Origin: JAMXLO01 sp963799415
Lineage (GTDB): Bacteria > Pseudomonadota > Alphaproteobacteria > Acetobacterales > Acetobacteraceae
Direction of reading: 5' to 3'
Length of the DNA: 64,000 nt
NCBI GenBank assembly: GCA_963799415.1
Contig: CAWCXI010000018.1
Location: forward strand, 143,561 to 207,560
Shown: positions 42,862 through 52,225 of the stretch, piece by piece
Numbering within the stretch: the first letter of the stretch is position 1
Layout: every line of letters starts with the position of its first letter
Made by a program: the position numbers and the translations under genes
The notes under the pieces: model-generated
The model's input: only the letters and a program-made list of their open reading frames with translations
Told to the model about the DNA's origin: nothing
The model's database searches: none

Positions 42862-44161
42862 TCAGGCCGGCGCGTGCGCGAACTTCTCCAGCTCGCCCTC
42901 GTCGATCACCGTTGTCATAAAGAACTGGAACAGCGCCGCGCCGATCAGCGTGATGACGGCACCGATCGCCAGGGCCACCACGAACGAGCCTGTCACGTCC
43001 ACGATGAACCCGGTCAGGATCGGCGACAGCGTCCCGCCGAGGAAACCCGCAAAGTTCTGGTTGCTGGCAGCCGAGGCGCAATAGGCCTGCGGCGTGATCG
43101 CTGTTACCAGGATCCATTTGCAGGTAATCCCGAACTGCATGCAGAACATCGATATCGCGATGCAGGTGACGGCCATGCCGGCGCCGGTGGCGACCGCGGC
43201 AAGACCGGTAAATACTGCCGAACCGAGCAGACCGAGGATCAATGGCAGACGGCGGCTGGCGATCAGTTCCATGCCACCCCTGACCAGCCGGTCCGATACC
43301 CATCCGCCGGCCAGCGCGCCGAAGAACGCACAGATCAGTGGCACCGAGGCGAGCAGGCCGGTCTTGCCGATGCTGATGTGCTGCTGCATCTCCAGATAGG
43401 CCGGCAGCCAGATCTGGTACATCCAGGTGATGTAGCCGGTGCAGAAGGCGCCAAGCATCAGCACCCACATCGCGCGAAAGCGGAACAGCGACGTCCACTC
43501 GCGCAACGTGACCGAGGATTTGGCTTCGCGGTTGGCGCGCAGATACTCGGCATCCTGCGGTTCCAGTACCTGCGACCTGGGGTCACGGTAGATCAGGAAC
43601 CAAATCGCGGCACCGATGATCCCAGCCAGTCCCATGACAATGAACATCACCCGCCAATTGAACGCCAGCATCAGGCCGGTCAGAATCGGTGGTGCGAGCG
43701 TCGGACCGATATAGGCACCCGACGTATAGACGCCGCTTGGCGTGCCGCGGTGCTTCACGTCGAACCAATCGCTGACCGAACGCGTTGCCGACGGAAAGCA
43801 CGGCGCCTCGGTGGCGCCGAGACCGATGCGAGACAGCATCAACTGGAAGTAGTTGCCGGCGAGCCCACCCGCCGCCTGGAACAGCGACCAGACGATCATC
43901 GACAGTCCGACGAGCAGTTTCGGGCCGACCCGATCGAGCAGATAGCCCGAGGGCAACTGGGCGAGTTCCGTACGTGAGCGCCCAGGCCGAGCCCAACGCG
44001 CCGATGGCCGTCGCGCTGATGCCGAACTCTTCGCGGATATTCAGGTTACCGATCGCCAAGGTTGAGCGATCCATGTAGTTCATTGCGATGGCTGCAGTGA
44101 CGAGAATGATCGCGATCCACTGCATGCGCCGAAGCTGACGTGACGGGCCGACGGCCGGCAT
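42862..44161 (-). pseudogene. MFS transporter (anion:cation symporter-like), frameshift
   Basis: MPAVGPSRQLRRMQWIAIIL and AMNYMDRSTLAIGNLNIREE start a 12-helix ACS-type carrier; the frame shifts at CC 43968-43969 and continues from LAQLPSGYLLDRVGPKLLVG to IDEGELEKFAHAPA. Removing one base gives ALTYELAQLPSGYL and an about 432-residue protein. ACS members import organic acids (hexonates, phthalate, tartrate-like). It is the last gene of the TauD-SDR-HD-MFS cluster (87 bp after the HD gene) and should import its substrate. Confidence 0.85.
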
Positions 44162-44248
44162 GTTTTCTTCCCCCCTTTTTGCAGCCCGACCCAGAGCCCG
44201 ATCCCGCCGTGAGGGTCGGGCTTGCTGATGTCTTGCGCTGGTTGATTG

Positions 44249-45010
44249 CTATAGGTACTTCGCCGGCCGGATCATCGAGCGCCACATGTGAGAGACCGGG
44301 CTGTTGTCGAATCCCAGGCCTTGTTCCGGCTGGCGGAAATTGCGGCCGATCACGTCGGTGAATTCTTCCAGTTCAACCTTCGCATTTGGGTCGAACGAGT
44401 AGATGTCGTGGACCGTGATCATCCGCCCCGACATGTACCACTTGTGGTTCCGCATCCGCCGATAGTCTTCCTCGACATAAGCGTCGGGCCGGTAGTCGGC
44501 GCCGAAGGTTTTGACGTAGGATTGCGGATATTCATAGCCGACAGATTCGTCGGGATAAAAGCGCAGCACCTGATGCGCGCGAATCGCCCAGGTGACCTCC
44601 TTGTCCACATACGGCTCCACGAGTTGCGCACCCCAGTAGCCGTGGTCGCCGCGGATGAAGCCGATCGTCGAAATGTCGTGCAGCAGGCAGGCGAGCACCA
44701 TGTTCTCGGGCAGTCCGGCATTCACCGCGTGCTTGGCGCTTTGCAGCAGGTGTGCCGCGGGGCCGAAGCGGTACTTGAAGAAGTCCATCAGCGTGGGCTT
44801 CTCCGGCATCGCCGGCAGGCGCGGATCAGCGCCCATCAGCACACGCGCGTTCGGATTTTTGGCCATCAGCGCCGCGGCGTTCGGCGCTGACCCCATGTCC
44901 CCTTCGGCCATGCTGTAAAGACGGGACTTGATGACGATGTAGTCGAGCTCGCGGCTCATTTGCTCTTCGAGCGCGTCGGCGCGCTGGGAGAGAGTCTGCG
45001 TTTCGTTCAT
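44249..45010 (-). CDS. HD-domain protein, candidate diiron oxygenase (PhnZ/MIOX-like)
   Basis: A 253-residue protein. The HD core runs from HLLQSAKHAVNAGLPENMVL (His87) through ACLLHDISTIG (His111-Asp112), RGDHGYWGAQL (His123) and IRAHQVLRFYP (His146) to a late Asp in TVHDIYSFD (Asp202 or 207). H-24-HD-11-H-23-H-56-D is the order of ligands used by mixed-valent diiron HD oxygenases such as PhnZ and myo-inositol oxygenase, rather than simple phosphohydrolases. QSA-x2-A-x3-G before the LLHD is also PhnZ-like. In a cluster with a TauD dioxygenase, SDR and importer, an oxidative ring- or C-X-cleaving role is plausible, but not proven. Spacing to the MFS gene is 87 bp. Confidence 0.75.
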   Translation of the reverse strand: MNETQTLSQRADALEEQMSRELDYIVIKSRLYSMAEGDMGSAPNAAALMAKNPNARVLMGADPRLPAMPEKPTLMDFFKYRFGPAAHLLQSAKHAVNAGLPENMVLACLLHDISTIGFIRGDHGYWGAQLVEPYVDKEVTWAIRAHQVLRFYPDESVGYEYPQSYVKTFGADYRPDAYVEEDYRRMRNHKWYMSGRMITVHDIYSFDPNAKVELEEFTDVIGRNFRQPEQGLGFDNSPVSHMWRSMIRPAKYL

Positions 45011-45100
45011 CCTTTTTTCTCCTGGACGGGCGGATATCCGGGGAAGCCTAACAGATCGCGCTCGATCGCGTCGACCGGCCGGCGGCTTCCCGCAATCGGA

Positions 45101-45850
45101 TCAATAATATGCACTCCCGCCGTTGACGTGGATCGTCTGGCCGGTGATGAAGCCACCATCGTCGCTGACCAGGAACAGACAGGTGGCGGCGATCTCGTCC
45201 GGCTTGCCCTGACGCCCGAGCGGAATGCCCGCCGCGTTCGGCGTGCGTCCCTGATACCACTCGGGATTGGCGCGCGTGGTATCGATGCTGCCGGGCGAAA
45301 CCACGTTGACCCGGATGTTGTGCGGGGCGAACTCCGAGGCCAGCCCGCGCGCAAATCCTACCAGGCCCATCTTCGCCGCGGAGACATGCGCGCGCCCGTT
45401 ACCTCCGATGAATGCGCCTTCACCGGTGAAGAAGAGGATGCGCCCATACTTGTTCTTGACCATCGAATCGATGACCGCGCGGGTGAGGTAAAGCGGGCCG
45501 TCCAGAACGACACCCCGGACCGCTTCCCAGTCCTGCACCGTCAGTTCCGTGAACGGCTTGTGCGGCCGGATCGCCGCGTTGTTGATCAGGATGTCGACGC
45601 GGCCGAACTCGGACAGCGCGCGGGCCGCCATTGCCTCGACCTGATCCTTGCTGGCGACGTCGGCGACAACGGCGAGCGCCTTGACGCCGAGGCCTTGTGC
45701 TTCGCGCACGACTGCGTCGGCCTCGGCCTGATTCGTTCGCGCGTTGACGACGACGTGCGCGCCTTCCCCGGCCAGCCTCAATACCGTCGCGCGGCCGATA
45801 TTGCGGCCCGAGCCGGTGACCAACGCGACTTTTCCGTCAAGCTTCCCCAT
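45101..45850 (-). CDS. SDR-family NAD(P)-dependent dehydrogenase
   Basis: A 249-residue classical short-chain dehydrogenase: MGKLDGKVALVTGSGRNIGR (TGSGRNIG cofactor motif), ILINNAAIRPHKPF, catalytic Ser in LFFTGEGAFIGGNGRAHVSA with a YxxxK variant (HVSAAKMGLVGFARG, His where Tyr is usual), and IRVNVVSPGSIDTTR. The usual catalytic Tyr position reads His, so activity may be altered. It lies 12 bp after the TauD gene and 90 bp before the HD gene, in one operon. Confidence 0.85.
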   Translation of the reverse strand: MGKLDGKVALVTGSGRNIGRATVLRLAGEGAHVVVNARTNQAEADAVVREAQGLGVKALAVVADVASKDQVEAMAARALSEFGRVDILINNAAIRPHKPFTELTVQDWEAVRGVVLDGPLYLTRAVIDSMVKNKYGRILFFTGEGAFIGGNGRAHVSAAKMGLVGFARGLASEFAPHNIRVNVVSPGSIDTTRANPEWYQGRTPNAAGIPLGRQGKPDEIAATCLFLVSDDGGFITGQTIHVNGGSAYY

Positions 45851-45862
45851 CTGAGTCCTCCA

Positions 45863-46761
45863 TTATTTTGCCCGCGTCGTCATCAGCGCCTCGCCGAGAA
45901 AATCCGGATCGAAGATCTTTGTCGCCATGACCTGGCAACGCTTCATCAGCCGGTGTTCGTCCGGTCCGTAGTCGGGCCGTGCATAATGCCAGGTCCCGAT
46001 ATGGTCCCACAGCAGCAGATCACCGACCGTCCATTCGTGCACGTAGCGGTACTTCCGCTGCAGCACATGATCGAGCAGCATGCGCAGCAGTTTCGTCGCT
46101 TTCCGCAGCTGAGACATCGTCGATCCGCACGGTGAACCCGGGATTGACGTAGATCACCCTCCGACCGGGGATCGATGCGTCAGCAGCACGGGATGATGGA
46201 CCGGCGGGCGCGGCGCCGTTGTCTCGGGAGCGGCGGCGCTTGCTGCTTTCTCGCGGTGCATGTACTTCCAGTAGTATTCGATGTCGTGCGTCGCCGTCAG
46301 CCCGGTGAGGCGATCAATTAATGGCGTCGGCAGGTCGGCTGCCGCTGCTTGCGTGTTGGTGAACTCCGTGCCGCCCAGGGCGCGGCCATCGCGCATCGGC
46401 ACCTTGAATGCTGAGAGAACGTTCCCCATCGTCTTCGCATAAGTCAGGTCGGTGTGCCAGGACTGCCCCGCATCCGGTGCACCGATGAGTTTTCCGTCCC
46501 CCGTCACGTTGGACAGAATCGTCACCTCGGGCATTCGGGGTTCATGGTGCGGAATGCCCTTGATGACCTGGATATCGCGAAACGGCTTGAGAATCGCCGC
46601 GGGTCGGCAGCCTCCAGCGCCTGGCCCGGAAAGCACAGCACGCCATGCTCGCCGAGCGCACGCAGGACGGCGGCGAAGCCCTCACGCGACAGGTTCTGGC
46701 GCAGGTCGACGCCCCGCACCCCGGCGCCGAGGATTTCGCCGCTCGGTTCGATGGTCAGCAT
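45863..46761 (-). pseudogene. TauD/TfdA-type Fe(II)/2-oxoglutarate dioxygenase, frameshifts
   Basis: MLTIEPSGEILGAGVRGVDL is a normal TauD start (ATG 46761, GGGAGCCGGAGC upstream). FPGQALEA and IKGIPHHEPRMPEVTILSNV lead to WHTDLTY, the H-x-D of the iron triad; GTWHYARPDYGPDEH near the C-terminus holds the distal His and the 2-oxoglutarate Arg. Frame slips near 46577, 46165 and TTT 46091-46093; single-base edits reconnect SSRFGDIQVIKGI, GRRVIYVNPGF and AESDELLRMLLD. The restored protein has about 300 residues. It leads the cluster with SDR, HD protein and MFS carrier. Confidence 0.85.
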
Positions 46762-47089
46762 GCTCCGGCTCCCTGCCCGCCCGGGCAGGCTACGCGCGGC
46801 GCACGCGGCCGGACAAGGCTGCACACGTTGCTGCCGCGGGAAGCCTCCTGCACGAACTCCAGAGGCTCCGCAATTGGGTTCTATCTCTGACCAGAGCGGC
46901 CTGTTTCCAGGCCCGATCACCGCATGCTCGGGCACGCTTCGTGCTGCCTCAGGACCTGCCGACCCTGCCGCGAGCAATGGTGCCGCCGTCCCGCTAACCT
47001 TCAACGCCGCCGAGTTGCCAACGTGAAGCCGATGAATCACCGTGTTAGCCGATTCGCGTCACCCGAGGTCTCGTTGAGTGCGTCCAGCA
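46762..47089 (-). promoter_or_regulatory. Upstream region of the TauD cluster with palindrome
   Basis: A 328 bp stretch without gene. CCTGCCCG (46772-46779) and CGGGCAGG (46782-46789) form a perfect near-palindrome 11 bp upstream of the TauD ATG, beside its ribosome site, suited to a repressor or a translation-blocking stem. The remainder shows no open frame with good codon use and no other clear element. Confidence 0.5.
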
Positions 47090-48890
47090 TCAGCCGATGG
47101 GAGCACACCTTTCAGCCAGCCAAGCGCGCACCGGGGCGTCGAGATGCGGGCCAATCTGCGCCAGCACCTGCGCATGATATGCATTCAACCAGCCGAGTTC
47201 GGCTGCATCAAGGAGTGACGGATCAAGCAGCCGCCTGTCGAACGGCGCAAGGGTAAGCGTCTCAAAGCGCAGGAATGGTTTACGCGCATCGCTCAATTCT
47301 GCCGGTTGCACCAACAGCAGGTTTTCAAGCCGGATTCCATACTGATCAGTCAGATAGTAACCTGGTTCGTTGGACAGGATCATCCCTAGACCAATTGGTA
47401 TTGGCCGCGCGAGCCGCGACAGGCTAACCGGCCCTTCGTGCACTGAAAGATAGCTGCCTACCCCGTGGCCGGTTCCATGGTCGTAATCCAATCCCACCTG
47501 CCACAGAGCGCGTCGGGCGAACGCATCGAGATGCACGCCACCTATACCTTGGGGAAATACCAGCGAGGCGATTGCTATATGCCCTTTGATTACCCGCGTT
47601 GCGAGCTCGCGCAATTCCAGCGACGGATCAGCAGGGCCAGTCCAGATCGTCCGAGTAATATCGGTCGTGCCGTCGGAGGACCTGTGCGCCAGAATTTATC
47701 AGATATAATTCGTTCGGCCGGATAGGTCGGTTGCTCTCCGCAGTGACCCGGTAGTGAATAATTGCGCCATGCTCTCCGGCCCCAGAAATCGCCGGGAAGC
47801 TCTCGCCACGGAATCCATCCACCTGTTCACGCAACGCCAGCAGCTTGGCGGCAGCTGATATTTCCGTCTCGCTGCCCCGCGGGCCGGTTTCGGCAAGGAA
47901 GTGCAGGAACCGAATTACCGCCACCGCATCCCGCAGATGAGCATTTCGGGCACCCTGCTGCTCGACTTTATTCTTTCTGGCCTTCGGCAACAAGCATGGA
48001 TCAGGGCCAGCTACAACCACCGCCCCAGCCTTGCGCAGTCTTTGGGCGAACCATACCGGGGTTCCGGCAGGGTCCACGCGGACCCGTTTACCTTCAAGAC
48101 GTTCCAGCGCTGGCATCAACGCCCCACGGGCAGCCACCGAGACCGTGTTGCCGAGCCAAGCGCGCGTTTCGTCAGATAGCTTGACAGGGTCTATGAACAG
48201 TTCCGCGCTGCCATCGGCGTGCGCCAGCGCAACGCTCAGGACGAAGGGACAAAACGGAACGTCGCCGCCACGGATATTTAACAACCAGGCAATCGAGGCG
48301 GGATCGCTGATCACCGCCGCGTCTTGCTTCCCTTCGCGCAGCAGGTAGGCGATTTGCTCGCGCTTTTCCGCGGCGGTCCGTCCGGAGTACTCCAGTGGAT
48401 GCGGCAATGCGGGCGCGATCGGCGCGGCTGGACGATCCGTCCAGATGGCATCAATGGGGTTGCAATCCACCGCCACCACATTTAAGCCGGCAGAGGTATA
48501 GAACGTTAGTTCCTCCTCACTAATCAACAGTGGATCGTACGCAATTCTTGCGTCAGCCGATGCATTTGCTACAAGCCAATTTGGGGGCGGCTCCTCGGTG
48601 ATGTGCGCGCGCTTCCACAGGCGGGGATCGGTTTGTTCAGTGAGCTGCAGAACATAGCGACCATCAGTGAAGACCGCTGCCTTGTCCATCAGCACTATGG
48701 CCAACCCAGCACTTCCGGTGAACCCAGTGAGCCAGGCGAGACGCTCGGCAGAGGGTGGCACGTACTCCCCCAAATACTCGTCGGCGCGTGGAACAACGAA
48801 GCCGTCCAGGCGCTGGCATGTAAGCGCCTGGCGCAACTTTGTGAGGCGGTCAGAGAAGTCTTGTATCATTTCTTGCCCTCGGTCAGTCAC
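47090..48890 (-). pseudogene. M24-family aminopeptidase P (Xaa-Pro), frameshift
   Basis: N-terminal and C-terminal creatinase-type domains: FVVPRADEYLGEYVPPSAER, SIAWLLNIRGGDVPFCPFVL, then RPNELYLINSGAQ where frame is lost at GG 47678-47679; after removing one base the metal motif DGTTDITRT follows, then GHGVGSYLSVHEGP and LSNEPGYYL and IRLENLLLV (metal His and Glu ligands). Together about 600 residues, the long aminopeptidase P form of alphaproteobacteria. Start ATG 48890 or 48869. It removes N-terminal residues before proline. Confidence 0.88.
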
Positions 48891-48945
48891 GCCTCATTTT
48901 CAGAACTCGTTAGGCATCCATGCAAGTTTTGCATACCTGGCGGCC

Positions 48946-49947
48946 TTACTCACCAATGTGATCGGCGGGCGCCCCGCGAAGGGACGCCTCATCAGGTCGC
49001 CTTTTGGGGATCGAACTATTGCAGACTTCTGATACGTGGGTCGGCCGGCGCAGGATCAGGGTCGTCCACAAGCCCTCGTGAAGACTGCCCTCCAATCGGA
49101 GGCCATGACGGAGGTGCGCGGCAATGACACTACGAGCCTGCGAGCGTAGCAAGCCGGAAAGGATGACCGTTCCTCCAGGGGCCAGGCGCAACCCCAGGTG
49201 AGGCGCCATCATACATAGCGGACGGGCGAGGATATTGGCGAGAACCAGATCATAGGGCCCGCTGGTATGAACTGCTGGATGCCGCCAACCATCCGCTAGC
49301 CGAACCTTAACCAGTCGTCCTAATCGGTTCAGCTTAACATTCTGCTGCGCAACACGCACCGACCATGGCTCGATGTCCGTCGCTAGCACACAGCGATTCA
49401 TGAGGCGAGCGGCCGCCATCGCCAGAATTCCGGAACCGGTTCCGAGGTCCAGAACGCGTCGGGGGCGCCGCCAGGCGACCCGCTCCAACGCACGCAGGCA
49501 CCCGCGCGTGGAACCATGTTCTCCCGACCCAAAGGCAAGGCCGGCATCCAAGGTCAGGGTAATTCGCCCTGCCGACGTAGAGCCCCGGAGATGGGTTCCG
49601 CGCACAGCAAAACGCGTGCCAATTAGTTGCTCGGGAAACGACGCGTAGCTCCGCGCTAGCCATCCTGCCGTCGGCGTCGAGGCCCTCTGCGCCGATACCT
49701 CTACGCCGGTCAGGCGCGCGGACAGCACGAGTGCAGCCGAAAGCTGAGGATCGCTACTGCCGATGGGCTTCAATCCTTCGACGCGCCAGACACCCGTTCT
49801 GTCATCGCAGAAGAAGCTGACAGTGGCGCAGACGCTCGACAGTGCCGATATATAGACGTGAAGTGCCGACTCAGGTACATAAACCGATACGGTGTCTAGC
49901 TTGATGGCATGGCATTGAATAGGCCTCGCCGCAACAGATCGCCTCAT
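48946..49947 (-). CDS. prmA: Ribosomal protein L11 methyltransferase
   Basis: A 333-residue class I methyltransferase: GLAFGSGEHGSTRGCLRALE, motif I VLDLGTGSGILAMAAARLMN, and DLVLANILARPLCMM, the PrmA catalytic loop. The last about 35 residues after TTLILRRP extend past the usual end. Its ATG overlaps the stop of the helicase gene (ATGA, 49944-49947), so translation is probably coupled. Trimethylates L11. Confidence 0.9.
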   Translation of the reverse strand: MRRSVAARPIQCHAIKLDTVSVYVPESALHVYISALSSVCATVSFFCDDRTGVWRVEGLKPIGSSDPQLSAALVLSARLTGVEVSAQRASTPTAGWLARSYASFPEQLIGTRFAVRGTHLRGSTSAGRITLTLDAGLAFGSGEHGSTRGCLRALERVAWRRPRRVLDLGTGSGILAMAAARLMNRCVLATDIEPWSVRVAQQNVKLNRLGRLVKVRLADGWRHPAVHTSGPYDLVLANILARPLCMMAPHLGLRLAPGGTVILSGLLRSQARSVIAAHLRHGLRLEGSLHEGLWTTLILRRPTHVSEVCNSSIPKRRPDEASLRGAPADHIGE

Positions 49948-52130
49948 GCCTTCTCCACGAACCGGTCGAGCACCCGCTTGTCGCCTGCCTTGTCAAAGGC
50001 CACATCCAGTCTGCCTTCCTCTGCCGCCTTGACCGTGCCGTAGCCGAACTTCTCATGAAACACACGAGTGCCAACTGGAATCGTATCGGTCCGCGCCGGA
50101 CGCGCCGATTGCTCCCATGCCTCGCTAATGCGCGTGCGACGGGCTACTAGCGGAAATTGGCCACTAGATGCACTTGTCGCAAACATCCGCGCCTCGCGTG
50201 CCATTGCCACCGGACCGGTCCGTTGGACATCTACATCAGGCAGTTCGTCGATGAAGCGGCTCGGGATGCTACTCTGCCAATTGGCGTAGATTCGTCGGTT
50301 CGCGGCATGGCTCACGACAGCCCGCTGTCGTGCGCGGGTCAAGCCGACGTATGCTAGTCGTCGCTCTTCTTCCAGCGATTTCATGCCCCCCTCATCCAAC
50401 GCTCGCTGATTGGGAAACAGTCCCTCCTCCCAACCAGGCAGAAACACAGTATCGAACTCCAGGCCTTTTGCTGCATGCAGCGTCATGACGCTCACGCGGT
50501 CGCCATCGGCCGCTTCATTGTTCTCCATAACCAGGACCACGTGGTCGAGAAACCCAGCCAGGGTCTCGAAGTCGGCCAGCGCGCGGATCAGCTCTTTCAA
50601 ATTCTCCAACCGTCCCGGCGCCTCCGGCGACTTGTCCTGCTGCCACATATCGGTGTAACCGCTTTCGTCGAGCAGCGTGGCGACTGTCAGTAGGTGGCCG
50701 TCTTTCTCCAGCATTGCGCGCCAGCGAACGAAACCCCGCAGCAGCGCGTCGAGTTGCGCTCTGGTACGACCCCTCAGGCCGCCATTTGTGATTGATTTCG
50801 CCGCTGCTGCCATGAGCGGCATGCCATTCTGCCTCGCCGTCTCATGTATGGTTCGCAACGTCACGTCGCCCGCGCCGCGCCGTGGCACGTTGACAATGCG
50901 TTCGAAAGCTAAGTCGTCTGAAGGCTGCACGACCAATCTCATGTAAGCAATAGCATCACGGATTTCCTGACGCTCGTAGAACCGCAGCCCTCCGAGCAGG
51001 CGATACGGGATGCCCACGGTGATCAACCGCTCCTCAAACGCACGGGTCTGGAAGCCGGCACGAACCAGAATTGCAATCTCCGCCAGTGATTTACCGTTAC
51101 GGCGCAGCGCTTCTATGCGATCCCCAACCATCCGCGCCTCTTCGTCCGAATCCCATAAACCAACAACTGTCACCGGTTCACCCGAGGCGTTTTCACGGCC
51201 GGGGCGCAGCGCCTTGCCCAGCCTTGCCTCATTGTTGGCAATCAACCTCGATGCAGCGGCCAATATCGGCGCTGTAGATCGGTAGTTAGCCTCCAACCGA
51301 ATAATCTTGGCTCCAGGGAAATCATGCTCGAACCGCAGGATGTTCTCCACCTCGGCGCCGCGCCATGAATAGATCGACTGATCGTCGTCGCCGACACAGC
51401 AGATATTTTTCTGCGCCTGTGCCAGCAATCGCAACCAGAGGTACTGCACTAGGTTGGTATCCTGGTATTCGTCAACCAGAATATAACGAAACATCCGGTG
51501 ATACTGCGCAAGGACGTCCTGGTGCTCGCGCATCACCTCGGTCATATGGAGCAGCAGGTCGCCGAAATCCGCAGCATTTAGCGAACGAAGCCGCGCCTGG
51601 AAGGCGGCGTACAATTCGCGGGCGCGACCGGCCGCAAAATCGGTATCCTCGGCCACCGTTACACGCGTCGGCGTCAGGCCACGATCCTTCCAGCGTTGGA
51701 TCACCGCCAGCATCGCAGGCGGCGCCCAGCGCTTGACGTCGACCCGCTCAGACTCCATGACCTGCTTCAGCAGGCGGAGTTGATCGTCCAAGTCGAGAAT
51801 AGTGAAATTCGGCGTCAGGCCAACCTGTTCCGCGTGCCGACGCAGCATGCGAGCGCAGAGCGAGTGGAAAGTGCCGAGCCACATGCCCTCGACTGGCCGG
51901 CCGAGGATAGCGCTGACCCGTTCGCGCATCTCTCGAGCAGCCCTGTTGGTAAAGGTAACCGCCAGAACCTGGCTTGGGTTGGCGCGGCCGGTCAGCAGGA
52001 TGTGAGCGAAGCGGGTGGTCAGTACGCGCGTCTTGCCTGTACCAGCGCCAGCCAGCACTAGCAGGGGACCATCCATCGTTTCGACAGCTTCGCGCTGTTC
52101 GGCATTCAGACGCGCAAGGTAATCGGCCAT
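49944..52130 (-). CDS. UvrD/PcrA-type ATP-dependent DNA helicase
   Basis: Superfamily 1 3'-to-5' helicase for repair and replication. From ATG 52130 (MADYLARLNAEQREAVETMD) about 728 residues with Walker A GAGTGKTRVLTTRF, VDEYQDTNLVQYLWLRLL (motif II), GDDDQSIYSWRGAEVENILR (motif III) and VSVMTLHAAKGLEFDTVFLP (motif V), LAYVGLTRARQRAVVSHA (VI). The tail with TRVFHEKFGYGTVKAAEEGR is the PcrA C-terminal Tudor-like domain. uvrD or pcrA cannot be told apart by sequence alone. Confidence 0.94.
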   Translation of the reverse strand: MADYLARLNAEQREAVETMDGPLLVLAGAGTGKTRVLTTRFAHILLTGRANPSQVLAVTFTNRAAREMRERVSAILGRPVEGMWLGTFHSLCARMLRRHAEQVGLTPNFTILDLDDQLRLLKQVMESERVDVKRWAPPAMLAVIQRWKDRGLTPTRVTVAEDTDFAAGRARELYAAFQARLRSLNAADFGDLLLHMTEVMREHQDVLAQYHRMFRYILVDEYQDTNLVQYLWLRLLAQAQKNICCVGDDDQSIYSWRGAEVENILRFEHDFPGAKIIRLEANYRSTAPILAAASRLIANNEARLGKALRPGRENASGEPVTVVGLWDSDEEARMVGDRIEALRRNGKSLAEIAILVRAGFQTRAFEERLITVGIPYRLLGGLRFYERQEIRDAIAYMRLVVQPSDDLAFERIVNVPRRGAGDVTLRTIHETARQNGMPLMAAAAKSITNGGLRGRTRAQLDALLRGFVRWRAMLEKDGHLLTVATLLDESGYTDMWQQDKSPEAPGRLENLKELIRALADFETLAGFLDHVVLVMENNEAADGDRVSVMTLHAAKGLEFDTVFLPGWEEGLFPNQRALDEGGMKSLEEERRLAYVGLTRARQRAVVSHAANRRIYANWQSSIPSRFIDELPDVDVQRTGPVAMAREARMFATSASSGQFPLVARRTRISEAWEQSARPARTDTIPVGTRVFHEKFGYGTVKAAEEGRLDVAFDKAGDKRVLDRFVEKA

Positions 52131-52225
52131 CGTCCGGGTATAAGGCACGCCGCCGCTTTGGGCCAAATAGTCTGGGCGGCGGCAATGGCGCGGCTCTCGG
52201 TCTCACCGGTTACCACGGGTGCGGA

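Noticed and set aside
42874..43977. Open frame of 367 codons, plus strand, opposite the MFS gene
   Set aside because: Antisense shadow of a gene with clear membrane helices; no ribosome site.
44960..46135. Open frame of 391 codons, plus strand, opposite the HD, SDR and TauD genes
   Set aside because: Spans several minus-strand genes of recognised families; a GC-rich shadow.
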